Below are positions 43,655 through 53,528 of a DNA stretch of 64,000 nt, one piece after another; positions within the stretch are counted from its first letter, which is position 1, and each line of letters starts with the position of its first letter. The stretch covers positions 156,097-220,096 of the forward strand of contig NZ_SRXO01000009.1 of assembly GCF_008360935.1 (NCBI RefSeq), given 5' to 3'. The translations under genes were made by a program, and so were the position numbers. The stretch is from Siccirubricoccus phaeus. GTDB taxonomy: Bacteria; Pseudomonadota; Alphaproteobacteria; Acetobacterales; Acetobacteraceae. The notes under the pieces are model-generated. The model was given only the letters and a program-made list of their open reading frames with translations. It did no database searches and was not told the DNA's origin.

Positions 43655-45316
43655 TCATCCGCCGTAGCTCTTCGCCCCCTCCGGCGTCACCAGCCCGCGC
43701 TCCACATCGCGCGCCACCGCCGCCCGGTCCCGCTGGCGGGCCTCGCCATACCCTCCGCCCCCCGGCATCTCCACCACCAGCCTTTCCCCGGCCGGGATCA
43801 CCTGGAACCCCTTGCCCTTCATCTCCGTCCCATTGGCCAGCGAGAGCCTGCCCTTCGCCCCCGCCGCCCCGCCTTCGCGTCCCCGCGCCGGGTAATGCAC
43901 CCGCTCGAAGGTGGCGAAGATGCCGAAGGGCGCGCCATGCCGGTGCTCCACCTCCATCACCTGGCCGAGGCCCCCGCGGAACTGCCCCGCCCCGCCGCTA
44001 TCTGGCCGGTATTCCTTGGTCCAGATCACCACCGGCGCGATGGTCTCCGTGATCTCCACCGGCACGTTACGGACGCCGGAGGGGAAGGGCGTCGCCGAAA
44101 GCCCATCCTGCCGCGGCCGCGCCCCGGCCCCGCCGGAATGGAAGGTCGTCACCATGAAGGGCGCGGAGACCGGCGCGTTGCCGCCCCCGCCGGTCCCCGT
44201 CATCCCATGCCCGGCGCCGAGCTTGAGGTTCCAGAGATTGCTCGTCCCCTCCGCCGGCACCCGCCCGGGCAGGCACTGGTGCAGCGCGCCATACACCACA
44301 TCCGGCAGCATGTGCCCGATGGTGGACCGCGCATTCACCGCCGCCGGGAAGGGCGCGTTGACGATGCTCCCTTCCGGCGCCGTCACCCGCACCGCGTCCA
44401 GCGTGCCGGCATTGTTCGGGATGGTCGGCGCCACCACGCATTTCACGCCGAAGGCCGTATAGGCCTCGGTGTAGCAGATCGGGCAGTTGATCCCGTAGAT
44501 CGAGGCCGGCGAGGACCCGGCGAAATCCACCGCCACATGGTCCCCCGCGATCGTCACCGCCGCCTTCAGGTCGATCGGCGAATCATACCCGTCGATCCGC
44601 ATCGCCCCGTGCCAGGTGCCCTGCGGCAGCGCCCCGATCGCCTTCGCCATGCCGGCCGCGGAGCGCGCGATGATATGCGTCCCCAGCTCGTCGAGATCGG
44701 CGATCCCATGCTCCGCCATCATGGCGGAGAGCCTGGCCTCGCCCACCTGGTTGCAGGCGACGAGGGCGTGGATGTCGCCCTCCACCTGCACCGGCTCCCG
44801 CACATTGGCGCGGACCACGCGCATCAGGCTCTCGTCGAACACGCCTTCCCGCACCAGCGGCAGCAGGGGAATGAACAGCCCTTCATGGAACACCTGCCGC
44901 CCATCGGGCGATTGCCCGAGGCCGCCGATATCCACCACATGCGTGGTGCAGGAGAACAGCGCCACCAGCTTTCCCTTGTGGAAGGCCGGGGAGGTGATGA
45001 CGATGTCGTAGAGATGCCCCGTCCCCTTCCACGGGTCGTTGGTGATGAAGTGGTCGCCCGGCTTCATCGTCTCCGGCGGGAATTCCCGCAGGAAATGCAC
45101 CACGCTCCGCGCCATGGAGTTCACATGGCCTGGGGTGCCCGTCACCGCCTGCGCCAGCATCTGCCCCTGCAGGTCGAACACGCCGGCGGAGATATCCCCC
45201 GCCTCCCGCGCGCTGGTGGAGAAGGCGGTGCGCACCAGCGCCCGCGCCTGCTCCTCCACCACGGAAAGCAGCCGGTTCCACATCACCTGCAGGCGGATTT
45301 CCGTCAGAGCGGTCAC
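43655..45316 (-). CDS. Hydantoinase B/oxoprolinase family protein
   Basis: 553 residues. RLQVMWNRLLSVVEEQARALVRTAFS at the start, FITNDPWKGTGHLYDI, VALFSCTTHVVDIGG, NNAGTLDAVRVTAPEGSIVNAPFPAAVNARS and EYRPDSGGAGQFRGGLGQV are the HyuB blocks. It pairs with the HyuA-type product for ATP-dependent opening of a cyclic amide or imide (N-methylhydantoin or 5-oxoproline-like). The start overlaps the hyuA-type stop. Confidence 0.92.
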   Translation of the reverse strand: MTALTEIRLQVMWNRLLSVVEEQARALVRTAFSTSAREAGDISAGVFDLQGQMLAQAVTGTPGHVNSMARSVVHFLREFPPETMKPGDHFITNDPWKGTGHLYDIVITSPAFHKGKLVALFSCTTHVVDIGGLGQSPDGRQVFHEGLFIPLLPLVREGVFDESLMRVVRANVREPVQVEGDIHALVACNQVGEARLSAMMAEHGIADLDELGTHIIARSAAGMAKAIGALPQGTWHGAMRIDGYDSPIDLKAAVTIAGDHVAVDFAGSSPASIYGINCPICYTEAYTAFGVKCVVAPTIPNNAGTLDAVRVTAPEGSIVNAPFPAAVNARSTIGHMLPDVVYGALHQCLPGRVPAEGTSNLWNLKLGAGHGMTGTGGGGNAPVSAPFMVTTFHSGGAGARPRQDGLSATPFPSGVRNVPVEITETIAPVVIWTKEYRPDSGGAGQFRGGLGQVMEVEHRHGAPFGIFATFERVHYPARGREGGAAGAKGRLSLANGTEMKGKGFQVIPAGERLVVEMPGGGGYGEARQRDRAAVARDVERGLVTPEGAKSYGG

Positions 45317-47391
45317 GAGAGATCCTCCAGGATCAACTGCCCCAGCGCATTCACCCGCGCGAGGAAGCCGCGCGGCACCACCGTCGTCGTCTCCGCCTCC
45401 ACCACCAGGGCAGGGCCGGAGAATTCCATGCCGGGCTTCAGGGAAAGGCGCTCCATCACCGCCGCCTCCTCCACCGCCCCGCTCGCCGGGTCCAGCACGG
45501 CGCGGTATCCCACCGGCTTCGCCGCCGGTACCGGCAGCACCTCCGGCGCCGGGGAGGGCAGGGGGCGGTGCGTCGCCAGGGCCAGGGTCCAGGTCAGCGC
45601 CTCCACCTCCAGCCGCGGAATGGTACGACCGAACAGCGCGGCGTACCCGGCATCGAACCCCGCCCGCAGCGCATCGGCGGAGAGCTCCGTCACCGGCACC
45701 GCGATCTCATGCCCCTGGCCGCGATACCGCATATACGCGGTGCGCGTTTCCACCAGCGCCTCGCCCGGCGCGCCGAGGCGCACCACCGCTTCCGCCTCCG
45801 CCCGCATGGCGGCGAAGAGTGCGCCGACCGCTTCCGCGTCGAAGGCGTCGATCCGCATATGCCGCGTCCGCACCACCTCATATCCGATGGGCGCGCGCAG
45901 GAAGCCATGCGCCGAGCCGACGCCCGCGCCGACCGGCACCACCACCCGCCGCATGCCGAGCTTCCGCGCCAGCCGCGCCGCATGCAGCGGCGCCGCGCCG
46001 CCGAAGGCGATCAGCGTGCGGTCGGCGGTGTCCTTGCCATTCTCCACCGCATGCACGCGGGCGGCGCTGGCCATGGTCTCGTCCACGATCTCGGCAATGC
46101 CGGAGGCCGCCCCCGCCGCATCGCTGCCGAGCGCCCTGGCGATCGGCGCCAGCGCCTGCTCCGCCAGCCCGCGGTCCAGGGTCATGGTCCCACCCGCAAA
46201 ACGCGCCGGATCCAGCCGCCCGAGCGCGGTATCCGCATCCGTCACCGTCGGCGCCGTGCCGCCCCGCGCGTACGCCGCCGGCCCCGGCACGCTGCCGGCG
46301 CTGTCCGGCCCCACCTGGATCCGCCCCAGCTCATCCACCCGCGCAATGGAGCCGCCGCCGGCGCCGATCTCCACCAGCTCGATCACCGGGATGCGCACCG
46401 GCAGCCCGCTGCCCTGGATGAAGCGATACGCCCGCGCCACCTCGAATTGCCGCGAGCGCTGCAATTCCAGCTCATCCAGCAGGGTCAGCTTCGCCGTGGT
46501 GCCGCCCATGTCGAAGGCGACGGCGCGTGCCAGGCCGCATTCCGCTGCCACCGCCTGGGCGAGGATGGCGCCCCCCGCCGGCCCGCTCTCCACCAGGCGC
46601 ACGGGAAAGCGCCGCGCCGTCTCCACCGTGGTGACGCCGCCGGAGGACATCATCAGCAGCAGCGGCGCGGGGATGCCCGCCTCCCGCAGCCCGCTTTCCA
46701 GCCGGCCGAGATACCTATCCATCAGCGGCAGCACATAGGCATTGGCGATGGTGGTGGAGGCCCGTTCGTATTCCCGGATCTCCGGCGCCACCTCCGAGGA
46801 GAGGGAGATGGCGACGTCCGGCAACACCTCCGCCAGCACCTCCGCTGCGCGCTTCTCATGCGCGTCGTTCGTAAAGCTATGCAGGAAGCAGATCGCCACC
46901 GCCTCGATGCCCGCCACCTGCAGCTCCGCCGCCGCCGCGCGCAGCGCCGCCTCGTCCAGCGGCTTCAGCACGGCGCCATCTGCCGCCACGCGCTCCGGCA
47001 CGCCGAGCCGCCATTGCCGCGGCACCAGCGGCTCCGGCCGCTCCATATGGATGTCGTACTGCTCGAAGCGGTGCTCCCAGGCGATTTCCACCGAATCGCG
47101 GAAGCCCTGGGTGGTGATGAGCCCGGTCCGCGCCCCCTTGCGCTCGATCAGCGCATTGGTGGCGAGCGTGGTGCCATGCACCACCAGCCCCACCTCTCCG
47201 GGCGCGATGCCGGCAAGGCCGAGGATGCGCTCGGTGCCTTCCAGCACCGCCTGCTCCGGCGCGGCGGGCGTCGTCAGGATCTTGGTGGACCAGCTCTGCC
47301 CCCCGCGTTCCAGCACGAGGTCGGTGAAGGTGCCGCCGATGTCCACGGCAAGGCGCGCCTGCGGCGCGACAGCAAGGCGTGCGGTACTCAA
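45313..47391 (-). CDS. Hydantoinase A/oxoprolinase family protein
   Basis: 692 residues, start taken as TTG 47391 which overlaps the Bug stop (TTGA); no ATG or GTG fits better. LAVDIGGTFTDLVLE and LVVHGTTLATNALIERKGA form the N-terminal ATP-binding part, AFDMGGTTAKLTLLDE the second ATP motif and VEIGAGGGSIARVD follows. Together with the B subunit it forms the hydantoinase/oxoprolinase-type ATPase, cytoplasmic. Operon order Bug-hyuA-hyuB. Confidence 0.88.
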   Translation of the reverse strand: MSTARLAVAPQARLAVDIGGTFTDLVLERGGQSWSTKILTTPAAPEQAVLEGTERILGLAGIAPGEVGLVVHGTTLATNALIERKGARTGLITTQGFRDSVEIAWEHRFEQYDIHMERPEPLVPRQWRLGVPERVAADGAVLKPLDEAALRAAAAELQVAGIEAVAICFLHSFTNDAHEKRAAEVLAEVLPDVAISLSSEVAPEIREYERASTTIANAYVLPLMDRYLGRLESGLREAGIPAPLLLMMSSGGVTTVETARRFPVRLVESGPAGGAILAQAVAAECGLARAVAFDMGGTTAKLTLLDELELQRSRQFEVARAYRFIQGSGLPVRIPVIELVEIGAGGGSIARVDELGRIQVGPDSAGSVPGPAAYARGGTAPTVTDADTALGRLDPARFAGGTMTLDRGLAEQALAPIARALGSDAAGAASGIAEIVDETMASAARVHAVENGKDTADRTLIAFGGAAPLHAARLARKLGMRRVVVPVGAGVGSAHGFLRAPIGYEVVRTRHMRIDAFDAEAVGALFAAMRAEAEAVVRLGAPGEALVETRTAYMRYRGQGHEIAVPVTELSADALRAGFDAGYAALFGRTIPRLEVEALTWTLALATHRPLPSPAPEVLPVPAAKPVGYRAVLDPASGAVEEAAVMERLSLKPGMEFSGPALVVEAETTTVVPRGFLARVNALGQLILEDLS

Positions 47392-48332
47392 TCGCTGTCC
47401 ACCCGAATGTTGCCGGCCTGCACGACGCGGGCCCAGGTTGCGGAATTGCGCTCGAGAAAGGCGCGGTACTCGGCGAGGCTCATCGGCGCTGGATGCAGCC
47501 CCGCCTCGTCGAAGCGCTTCGCCGTGGCGGGGTTCGCCAGGATATCGCGGATCAGGCCGTTCAGCCGGGCGACGATCTCCGGCGGCGTGCCGGCGGGGCC
47601 GGCCAGGCCGTACCAATTCTCCGATGCATAGCCCGGCAGCGCCTCCGCCACGGCGGGTACCTCCGGCAGCAGCGGCCAGCGCGCCGGCGAGGTCACCGCC
47701 ATGGCGCGGGCCTGGCCGCCGCGGATCACGCCCAGCGTGGCGGGATCGCCGAAATAGGCGTCCACGATGCCGGCGGCGAGGTCGTTCAGCGCCGGGCCGG
47801 TGCCGCGATAGGGGATGTGGGTCATTGCCATGCCGGACATCTGCCGGAACAGCTCGCCCGTCAGGTGCTGGCTGGTGCCGATGCCGCCCGAGGCCCAGCG
47901 CAGCTCCGGCAGCTTCAGGAATTCCGCCAGGCTGCGTGCCGGCAGGGTGTTGCGCACCGCCAGGATGAAGGGCATGCGCACCAGCAGCGAGACATGCGCC
48001 AGCCCCATGGCGTCATAGGACAGGCGGCGGAGATGCGGGCCGGCGGTGATGGTGCCGGCGCCGTCCAGGCTGAAGGTGTAGCCATCCGGGGCGGCGCGGC
48101 TCATCGCCTCCACCCCGATCACGCCGCCGGCGCCGCCGCGATTTTCGATGACGATGGTCTGGCCGAGCGCCTGGCCGAGGGGTTCCGCCAGCAGACGGGC
48201 GGTGAGATCCACGCCGCCGCCGGGCGGGAAGGGGACGATCAGGCGGATGGGGCGGCTGGGCCAGGCCTCCGCCCGCGCCACAGCGGGCGCGGCCAAGGCC
48301 AGGGCGGACAGCAGCAGAACGCGACGACGCAC
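47388..48332 (-). CDS. Bug/TctC-family solute-binding protein
   Basis: 314 residues from GTG 48332 with AAGGGGGA upstream, placing the signal peptide VLLLSALALAAPAVARAEA at the N-terminus (longer frames lack one). Then WPSRPIRLIVPFPPGGGVDLTARLL, IVIENRGGAGGVIGVEAMS, WASGGIGTSQHLTGELF and IPYRGTGPALNDLAAG. A periplasmic receptor, first gene of the leftward Bug-hyuA-hyuB operon, likely delivering the hydantoinase substrate or its precursor. Confidence 0.85.
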   Translation of the reverse strand: MRRRVLLLSALALAAPAVARAEAWPSRPIRLIVPFPPGGGVDLTARLLAEPLGQALGQTIVIENRGGAGGVIGVEAMSRAAPDGYTFSLDGAGTITAGPHLRRLSYDAMGLAHVSLLVRMPFILAVRNTLPARSLAEFLKLPELRWASGGIGTSQHLTGELFRQMSGMAMTHIPYRGTGPALNDLAAGIVDAYFGDPATLGVIRGGQARAMAVTSPARWPLLPEVPAVAEALPGYASENWYGLAGPAGTPPEIVARLNGLIRDILANPATAKRFDEAGLHPAPMSLAEYRAFLERNSATWARVVQAGNIRVDSD

Positions 48333-48541
48333 CCGATCCCCCTTGCCTGACCGCCGACAGGCTAGCAACGGCATGTTGCGCTGCACAGACCCGGGCGAGT
48401 GCCCAAGCCCTGGGCGGCGCTGCCCAGCGCGGCGGCAGGCGCTGCGCCCAAAGCGGTTTTGCTGCACTGCAAGGGAGTGGACCGCGGCAGCCACCCTGGC
48501 CATGCTGCGCCCCCAACGAGGGCAAGGGGTTGCGTGGGCGC

Positions 48542-50311
48542 ATGCTGGGGCGGAGCTACGATCCCATCGAGTTCGAGCTGTTCAAGAACGCGCTCTTCTC
48601 GATTGCCGATGAGATGGCGCTGACCGTCCATCGCACCACCTATTCCGCGGTGCTGAAGGACAACATGGACTACTCCACCGCCTTCTGCGACGCAGACGGG
48701 CGGCTGGTGGCCCAGGGCCTGACCCTGCCGAGCCACCTCGGCAGCATCCCGGAAGCCCTCGGCGCGGTGATGCGCCGCTATGGCGAGGAGATGGCGGAGG
48801 GCGACATCTTCGTCCTCAATGACCCCTTCGAGGGTGGGATGCACCTGCCCGACATCTTCCTGTTCCAGCCGATCTTCGTGGATGGGGAGCGTGTGGCCAT
48901 TGCTGCCACCATCTGTCATCACACGGATGTCGGCGGGCGGGTGCCAGGCTCGAACGCCTCGGACAGCACGGAGATCTACCAGGAAGGGCTGCGGATTCCG
49001 CCGTTGCGCCTCTATGAGCGCGGCAAGCCCAACCCGACCCTGCACATGATGATCGAGCGCAATGTGCGGGTACCCGTGAAAGTGTTCGGCGATCTCCGGG
49101 CACAGCTTGCCGCCTGCACCATCGCCGAGCGCGCCTTCAAGGAGCTGGTCGCCCGCTACGGCGTGGCGCGGACCCGCTTCTACATGAACGAGCTGCTGGA
49201 CTATGCCGAACGCCTGACCCGCGCCGCGCTCTCCGAGCTGCCGGACGGCGAGTGGAGCTTCCTCGACCACATCGACGATGACGGGGTGGAGCTCGGCAAG
49301 CCCATCCCGCTGCGCGTGCGCGTGGAGAAGCGCGGCGACCGCATGGTGGTGGACTGGACCGGCACCAGCCCGCAGGTGAAGGGCGCGATCAACAACACCT
49401 TCAGCTTCACCCGCTCCGCCGCCTATTGCGGCATCCGCAGCATTCTCCCCTCCAACATCCCGAACAACGAAGGCTATTTCCGCGCCATCAAGGTGATCGC
49501 CCCGCCCGGCACCGTGGCGCATGGCGTGCTGCCGGCGGCTTGCGCGGCCCGCGGGCTGACCGGCTTCCGCATGGTGGATTGCCTGTTCGGCGCCCTGGCG
49601 ATGATGCTGCCGGAGCGCGTGGGGGCGGCGGGGGATGGCGGCAATCTCGGCGTCTCGCTGGGCGGCTGGACGAAGGCGCGGACGCCCTTCATTTATGTGG
49701 ACTTCACCTGCTCAGCCTGGGGTGGGCGGCCCTGGGGCGATGGGCTGGACGGCAATTCCCACATGTTCGCCAACATGGCCTCCCCCTCCATCGAGGTGAC
49801 GGAGGCGGAGCAGCCCATCCGAATCACCCAGTACGAATTCCTGCCGGACACCATGGGCGCCGGGCAGTGGCGCGGCGGCGCGCCCTTCGCGCGGGAATAC
49901 ATGTTCCTGGAAGACGAAGGCGTGCTGCAGGTGCGGGCGGACCGGCGGGAATTCCTGCCTTTCGGCCTGCAAGGCGGGCAGCCCGGCGCGCCTTCGATGA
50001 ACTGGCTGATCCGCGAGGGGAAGCGGGAGAAGCTGCCCTCGAAATTCTGCATCACCCTGAAATACGGCGATGTCTTCCGGCTGGAGGTGCCGGGCGGCGG
50101 CGGCTGGGGCGACCCGCTGGCGCGGGACCCGGCGCTGGTGGCGCGGGATGCGCGGAACGGGCTGGTGACGCCGGCCGCGGCTCGGCGGGATTACGGCGTG
50201 GTGCTGAGCGGCTGGGAGGTGGATGTGGCGGCGACCGACACGCTGCGCACCGAGATGCGCGCCGCACGCACCGCACCCTTGCCGGCAGTGGTGCGGGAGC
50301 GCGCGGCATGA
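48542..50311 (+). CDS. Hydantoinase B/oxoprolinase family protein
   Basis: 589 residues from ATG 48542; an in-frame TTG at 48530 with GAGGG 7 nt upstream is an alternative start. YDPIEFELFKNALFSIADEMALTVHRTTYS, DIFVLNDPFEGGMHLPDIF, AATICHHTDVGGRVPGSNASDSTEIYQEGLRIPP and EFLPDTMGAGQWRGGAPF mark a HyuB. First gene of an eight-gene rightward operon, divergent from the Bug gene at 48332. Confidence 0.9.
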   Translation: MLGRSYDPIEFELFKNALFSIADEMALTVHRTTYSAVLKDNMDYSTAFCDADGRLVAQGLTLPSHLGSIPEALGAVMRRYGEEMAEGDIFVLNDPFEGGMHLPDIFLFQPIFVDGERVAIAATICHHTDVGGRVPGSNASDSTEIYQEGLRIPPLRLYERGKPNPTLHMMIERNVRVPVKVFGDLRAQLAACTIAERAFKELVARYGVARTRFYMNELLDYAERLTRAALSELPDGEWSFLDHIDDDGVELGKPIPLRVRVEKRGDRMVVDWTGTSPQVKGAINNTFSFTRSAAYCGIRSILPSNIPNNEGYFRAIKVIAPPGTVAHGVLPAACAARGLTGFRMVDCLFGALAMMLPERVGAAGDGGNLGVSLGGWTKARTPFIYVDFTCSAWGGRPWGDGLDGNSHMFANMASPSIEVTEAEQPIRITQYEFLPDTMGAGQWRGGAPFAREYMFLEDEGVLQVRADRREFLPFGLQGGQPGAPSMNWLIREGKREKLPSKFCITLKYGDVFRLEVPGGGGWGDPLARDPALVARDARNGLVTPAAARRDYGVVLSGWEVDVAATDTLRTEMRAARTAPLPAVVRERAA

Positions 50312-52461
50312 GCGCGACCGACCGCCAGAGGGCGCAGGCGGAAGGCCGGGCACGAGGCGGCGTCGCCGGCGCACCGCAAGGTGGCTGGCGCGTCTCGGCC
50401 GATATCGGCGGCACCTTCACCGACCTCGTCGCCATCGGGCCGGCGGGGCAGTTGCGGACGAAGAAGGTGTCCTCCTCGGTCGGCGATTACGGCCGCGCCA
50501 TCGTGGAGGGGCTTGGCCAGCTCTTCGCGGAGGTGGGCTTCGCGGCGGGCGAGGTGGAGGAGGTGCTGCACGCCACCACCGTCGCCTCCAACGCCGTCCT
50601 GGAGCATAAGGGGGCGAAGACCGGCCTCATCACCACAAAGGGCTTCCGCGACGTGCTGGAAATCCGCACGCTGCGCATGCCCCGGCTCTATGACCTCACC
50701 TGGGAGAAGCCGGCGCCGCTGGTGCCGCGGCATCTTCGCCTCGGCGTCACCGAGCGCGTGCTGCATACCGGCGAGGTGGCGGCCCCGCTGGACGAAGCCG
50801 AAGCGGTCGCCGCCATCGAGGCGTTGCTGGCCGAAGGCGTCGAGGCCATCGCCGTCTGCCTGCTGCATTCCTACGCCAACCCGGCGCATGAACGCCGCAT
50901 CGGCAAGCTCATTGCACAGCGGGCGCCGACTCTCCCTGTCTCCCTCAGCGTCGATGTCCTGCCGGAGATGAAGGAGTACGAGCGGACCTCCACCACCGTC
51001 ATCAACGCCTACCTCGGCCCGGTGCTGGGGCGCTACCTGACGGGGCTGGTGGAGGACCTCAAAGGCGCTGGCCTCACGGCGCCGTTGCTGCTGATGCAGA
51101 GCTCCGGCGGGCTGATGCCGGCGACGGAGGCGACGCGCCTGCCGGTGCGCTGCGTGGAGAGCGGGCCGGCGGCTGGTGTCATCGGTGCCCAGGCGCTGGC
51201 GAAGCGCATGGGCCTGCCGAACGCGGTCTCCTTCGACATGGGCGGCACCACGGCGAAGGCCGGCGTCATCGAGGAATACGCCGTCGCGCAGGCGGCAGAG
51301 TACAGCGTCGGCGGCGGCATCATGGTCGGCTCCCGCCTGCTCTCCGGCGCGGGCTATCAGTTGAAGGTGCCCTCCATCGACCTCGCCGAGGTCGGGGCGG
51401 GTGGTGGCTCGCTGATCCGCATCGACGCGGCGGGGGCGCCGGTGGTGGGGCCGGAGAGCGCCGGCGCCTTCCCCGGCCCGGTCTGCTACGGCAAGGGCAA
51501 CACCCAGCCCACCGTGACGGACGCCAATGTCGTGCTCGGCTATCTCAACCCGACCGGGCTGGTGGGCGGCGCGCTGCCGATCGACGCCGCCGCCTCGCGC
51601 GCCGCGATTGCGGAGAAGATCGCGGCGCCGCTCGGGCTCTCGCCGGAAGCGGCGGCGCATGGCGCGCATCTGATCGCCGCCTCCAACATGATCCGGGCGC
51701 TGAAGGCGGTGTCCTCCGAACGCGGGCGCGATCCGCGCGGCTTCGTGCTGGTGGCCTTCGGCGGCAACGGGCCGCTGTTTGCCGCCGGCATGGCGGAGGC
51801 GCTGGGGATGTCGCGGGTGGTGATCCCGCCCTCCGCCGGCGTCTTCTCCGCCGTCGGGCTGCTGGCCTCGGAGGTGGAGGTGCATCTCGCGCGCTCCTGG
51901 CGCCGGCCGGTTGCGGGGCTCGACCCTGCCGCGCTGGAGGAGGCTGCGGCGGCGCTGGAGGCGGAAGCGCGGGAGCGCCTGCTGGCCCAGGGCTTTTCGT
52001 CCGCCCGCATCGCCGTGCAGCGCACGGCCACGCTGCGCTATTCCGGCCAGAGCTTCGAACTGCTGGTGCCGTTCGCCGCCGGCGACGGCCCGGCCGCGCT
52101 GGCGGAAAACTTCGGCGTCGAGCACGAGCGCACCTATGGCCACCGCGCCGGCGCCGAGGAGCCGGTGGAGATCGTCGCCTTGCAAGCCGTCGGTCGTGGC
52201 CTGCCGGAGACGCCGCGCCTGCCGGAGAAGTTGGAATTGCCGCCCGGCCTGGCGCCGCAACCCCCACGCCCCGCCTATTTCGGCCCGAAGCAGGGCTGGC
52301 TGGACACGCCGGTGCTGCGCCGCGCCGACCTGGCCACGCCGCGCCAGGGCCCCGCGATCATCGAGGAATATGACTGCACCTGCCTGGTGCCGCCGGGTGC
52401 GCGCGCCACGCTGGATGGCTTCGGCAACATCCTCATCGAATTGGGAAAGGCTTCACCATGA
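50308..52461 (+). CDS. Hydantoinase A/oxoprolinase family protein
   Basis: 717 residues. ATG overlaps the upstream stop (ATGA). VSADIGGTFTDLVAIG, HATTVASNAVLEHKGAKTGLITTKGFRDVLE, SFDMGGTTAKAGVIEE and VLVAFGGNGPLFAAGMAEALG identify HyuA with its ATPase motifs. Partner of the preceding HyuB. Cytoplasmic. Confidence 0.92.
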   Translation: MSATDRQRAQAEGRARGGVAGAPQGGWRVSADIGGTFTDLVAIGPAGQLRTKKVSSSVGDYGRAIVEGLGQLFAEVGFAAGEVEEVLHATTVASNAVLEHKGAKTGLITTKGFRDVLEIRTLRMPRLYDLTWEKPAPLVPRHLRLGVTERVLHTGEVAAPLDEAEAVAAIEALLAEGVEAIAVCLLHSYANPAHERRIGKLIAQRAPTLPVSLSVDVLPEMKEYERTSTTVINAYLGPVLGRYLTGLVEDLKGAGLTAPLLLMQSSGGLMPATEATRLPVRCVESGPAAGVIGAQALAKRMGLPNAVSFDMGGTTAKAGVIEEYAVAQAAEYSVGGGIMVGSRLLSGAGYQLKVPSIDLAEVGAGGGSLIRIDAAGAPVVGPESAGAFPGPVCYGKGNTQPTVTDANVVLGYLNPTGLVGGALPIDAAASRAAIAEKIAAPLGLSPEAAAHGAHLIAASNMIRALKAVSSERGRDPRGFVLVAFGGNGPLFAAGMAEALGMSRVVIPPSAGVFSAVGLLASEVEVHLARSWRRPVAGLDPAALEEAAAALEAEARERLLAQGFSSARIAVQRTATLRYSGQSFELLVPFAAGDGPAALAENFGVEHERTYGHRAGAEEPVEIVALQAVGRGLPETPRLPEKLELPPGLAPQPPRPAYFGPKQGWLDTPVLRRADLATPRQGPAIIEEYDCTCLVPPGARATLDGFGNILIELGKASP

Positions 52462-53528
52462 AGAAGATGCTGCTCGGCGCCGTCGCGGCGCTGGGGCTGA
52501 TCGGCACGGCGAGCGCGCAGGCGCCCGCCACCCTGCCGCCCGGCCCGAAGGTGACGGTGGTGGCGGTGACCCAGCCCCTGCCGACCCAGCCGCAATTCAC
52601 CCGCGTCGATGTGCCGGTGCTGCGGGAAGGCTTGGCCCAGCGCAGCGGCGGCCGCATCGAGGTGCAGCTCTCGACGCATGCCGAGCGCAACCTCTCCGGC
52701 ACCGAGCTGGTGCGGCTGGTGCGCTCCGGCCAGGCGGATATCGGCGCCAGCACGCTGAGCACCCTCTCCGGCGACGTGCCGATCCTGGATGGCGTCGATC
52801 TCGCCGGCCTGGCGCCGGATATCGGCATGGCGAAGCGCATCGCGGAGGCGATGCTGCCGGTGGTGAACCGCGACCTGGAGCGCTTCGGCGCCCGGCTGAT
52901 GGTGATATACCCCTTCCCGGCGCAGGTGGTCTATTGCCGCGCGCCCTTCACCAGCCTCGCCGATCTGCGCGGCCGCAAGGTGCGCACCTTCGGCAACTCG
53001 CTGGTGGATTTCTTCACCGCGCTGGGGGCCCAGCCGGTCTCCATCGGCTTCCCCGAAGTCTATTCGGCCCTGGAGCGCGGCGTGGTGGATTGCGCCATCA
53101 CCGGCACGGGCAGCGGCGTCGCGGCGCGCTGGCCGGAGGTGACCTCGCATATCTCCAACCTCCCCGTCTCCTGGGCGCTGGCCGGCTACATGGTGAACCT
53201 CGCCTGGTGGAACCGGCTGGACCCGCAGGTGCGGGCGATGATCGAAAGCGCGCTTGGCGAGGTGAACGAGAAGCAGTGGGAGCTGGGCGGGGCGGCGACG
53301 CGGGACGGTCTCGACTGCGCCATCGGCAATGCCGCCGCCTGCCGCATCCACACCCTCTCCCCGCGGCCGATGACGGAAGTCCCGGCGACGGCCGCCGACC
53401 AGGCGGCACTACGAGAAATTCTCGAGAAGACCGTGCTGCCCGGCTTCGTCCGCCGCTGCGGCGCGCGCTGCGGCGAGGTGTTCAACCAGGTGATCGCGCC
53501 CATCGCCGGCGTGCGCTTCGGCGGGTGA
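52458..53528 (+). CDS. dctP: TRAP transporter substrate-binding protein (DctP family)
   Basis: 356 residues. ATG overlaps the hyuA-type stop. Signal peptide MKKMLLGAVAALGLIGTASAQ. GELVRL-like turn at TELVRLVRSGQADIGAST, LRGRKVRTFGNSLVDFFTALGAQPVSIGFPEVYSALERGVVDC is the conserved DctP core with the substrate-carboxylate-binding Arg in RGRKVRT. Binds an organic acid in the periplasm for the Q/M membrane parts that follow. Confidence 0.88.
   Translation: MKKMLLGAVAALGLIGTASAQAPATLPPGPKVTVVAVTQPLPTQPQFTRVDVPVLREGLAQRSGGRIEVQLSTHAERNLSGTELVRLVRSGQADIGASTLSTLSGDVPILDGVDLAGLAPDIGMAKRIAEAMLPVVNRDLERFGARLMVIYPFPAQVVYCRAPFTSLADLRGRKVRTFGNSLVDFFTALGAQPVSIGFPEVYSALERGVVDCAITGTGSGVAARWPEVTSHISNLPVSWALAGYMVNLAWWNRLDPQVRAMIESALGEVNEKQWELGGAATRDGLDCAIGNAAACRIHTLSPRPMTEVPATAADQAALREILEKTVLPGFVRRCGARCGEVFNQVIAPIAGVRFGG

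Noticed and set aside
43895..46738. Long + strand open frame (947 aa) opposite the hydantoinase genes
   Set aside because: It is antisense to two well-supported hydantoinase genes and is Arg/His/Pro-rich with no family motif. High GC content makes such antisense frames common.
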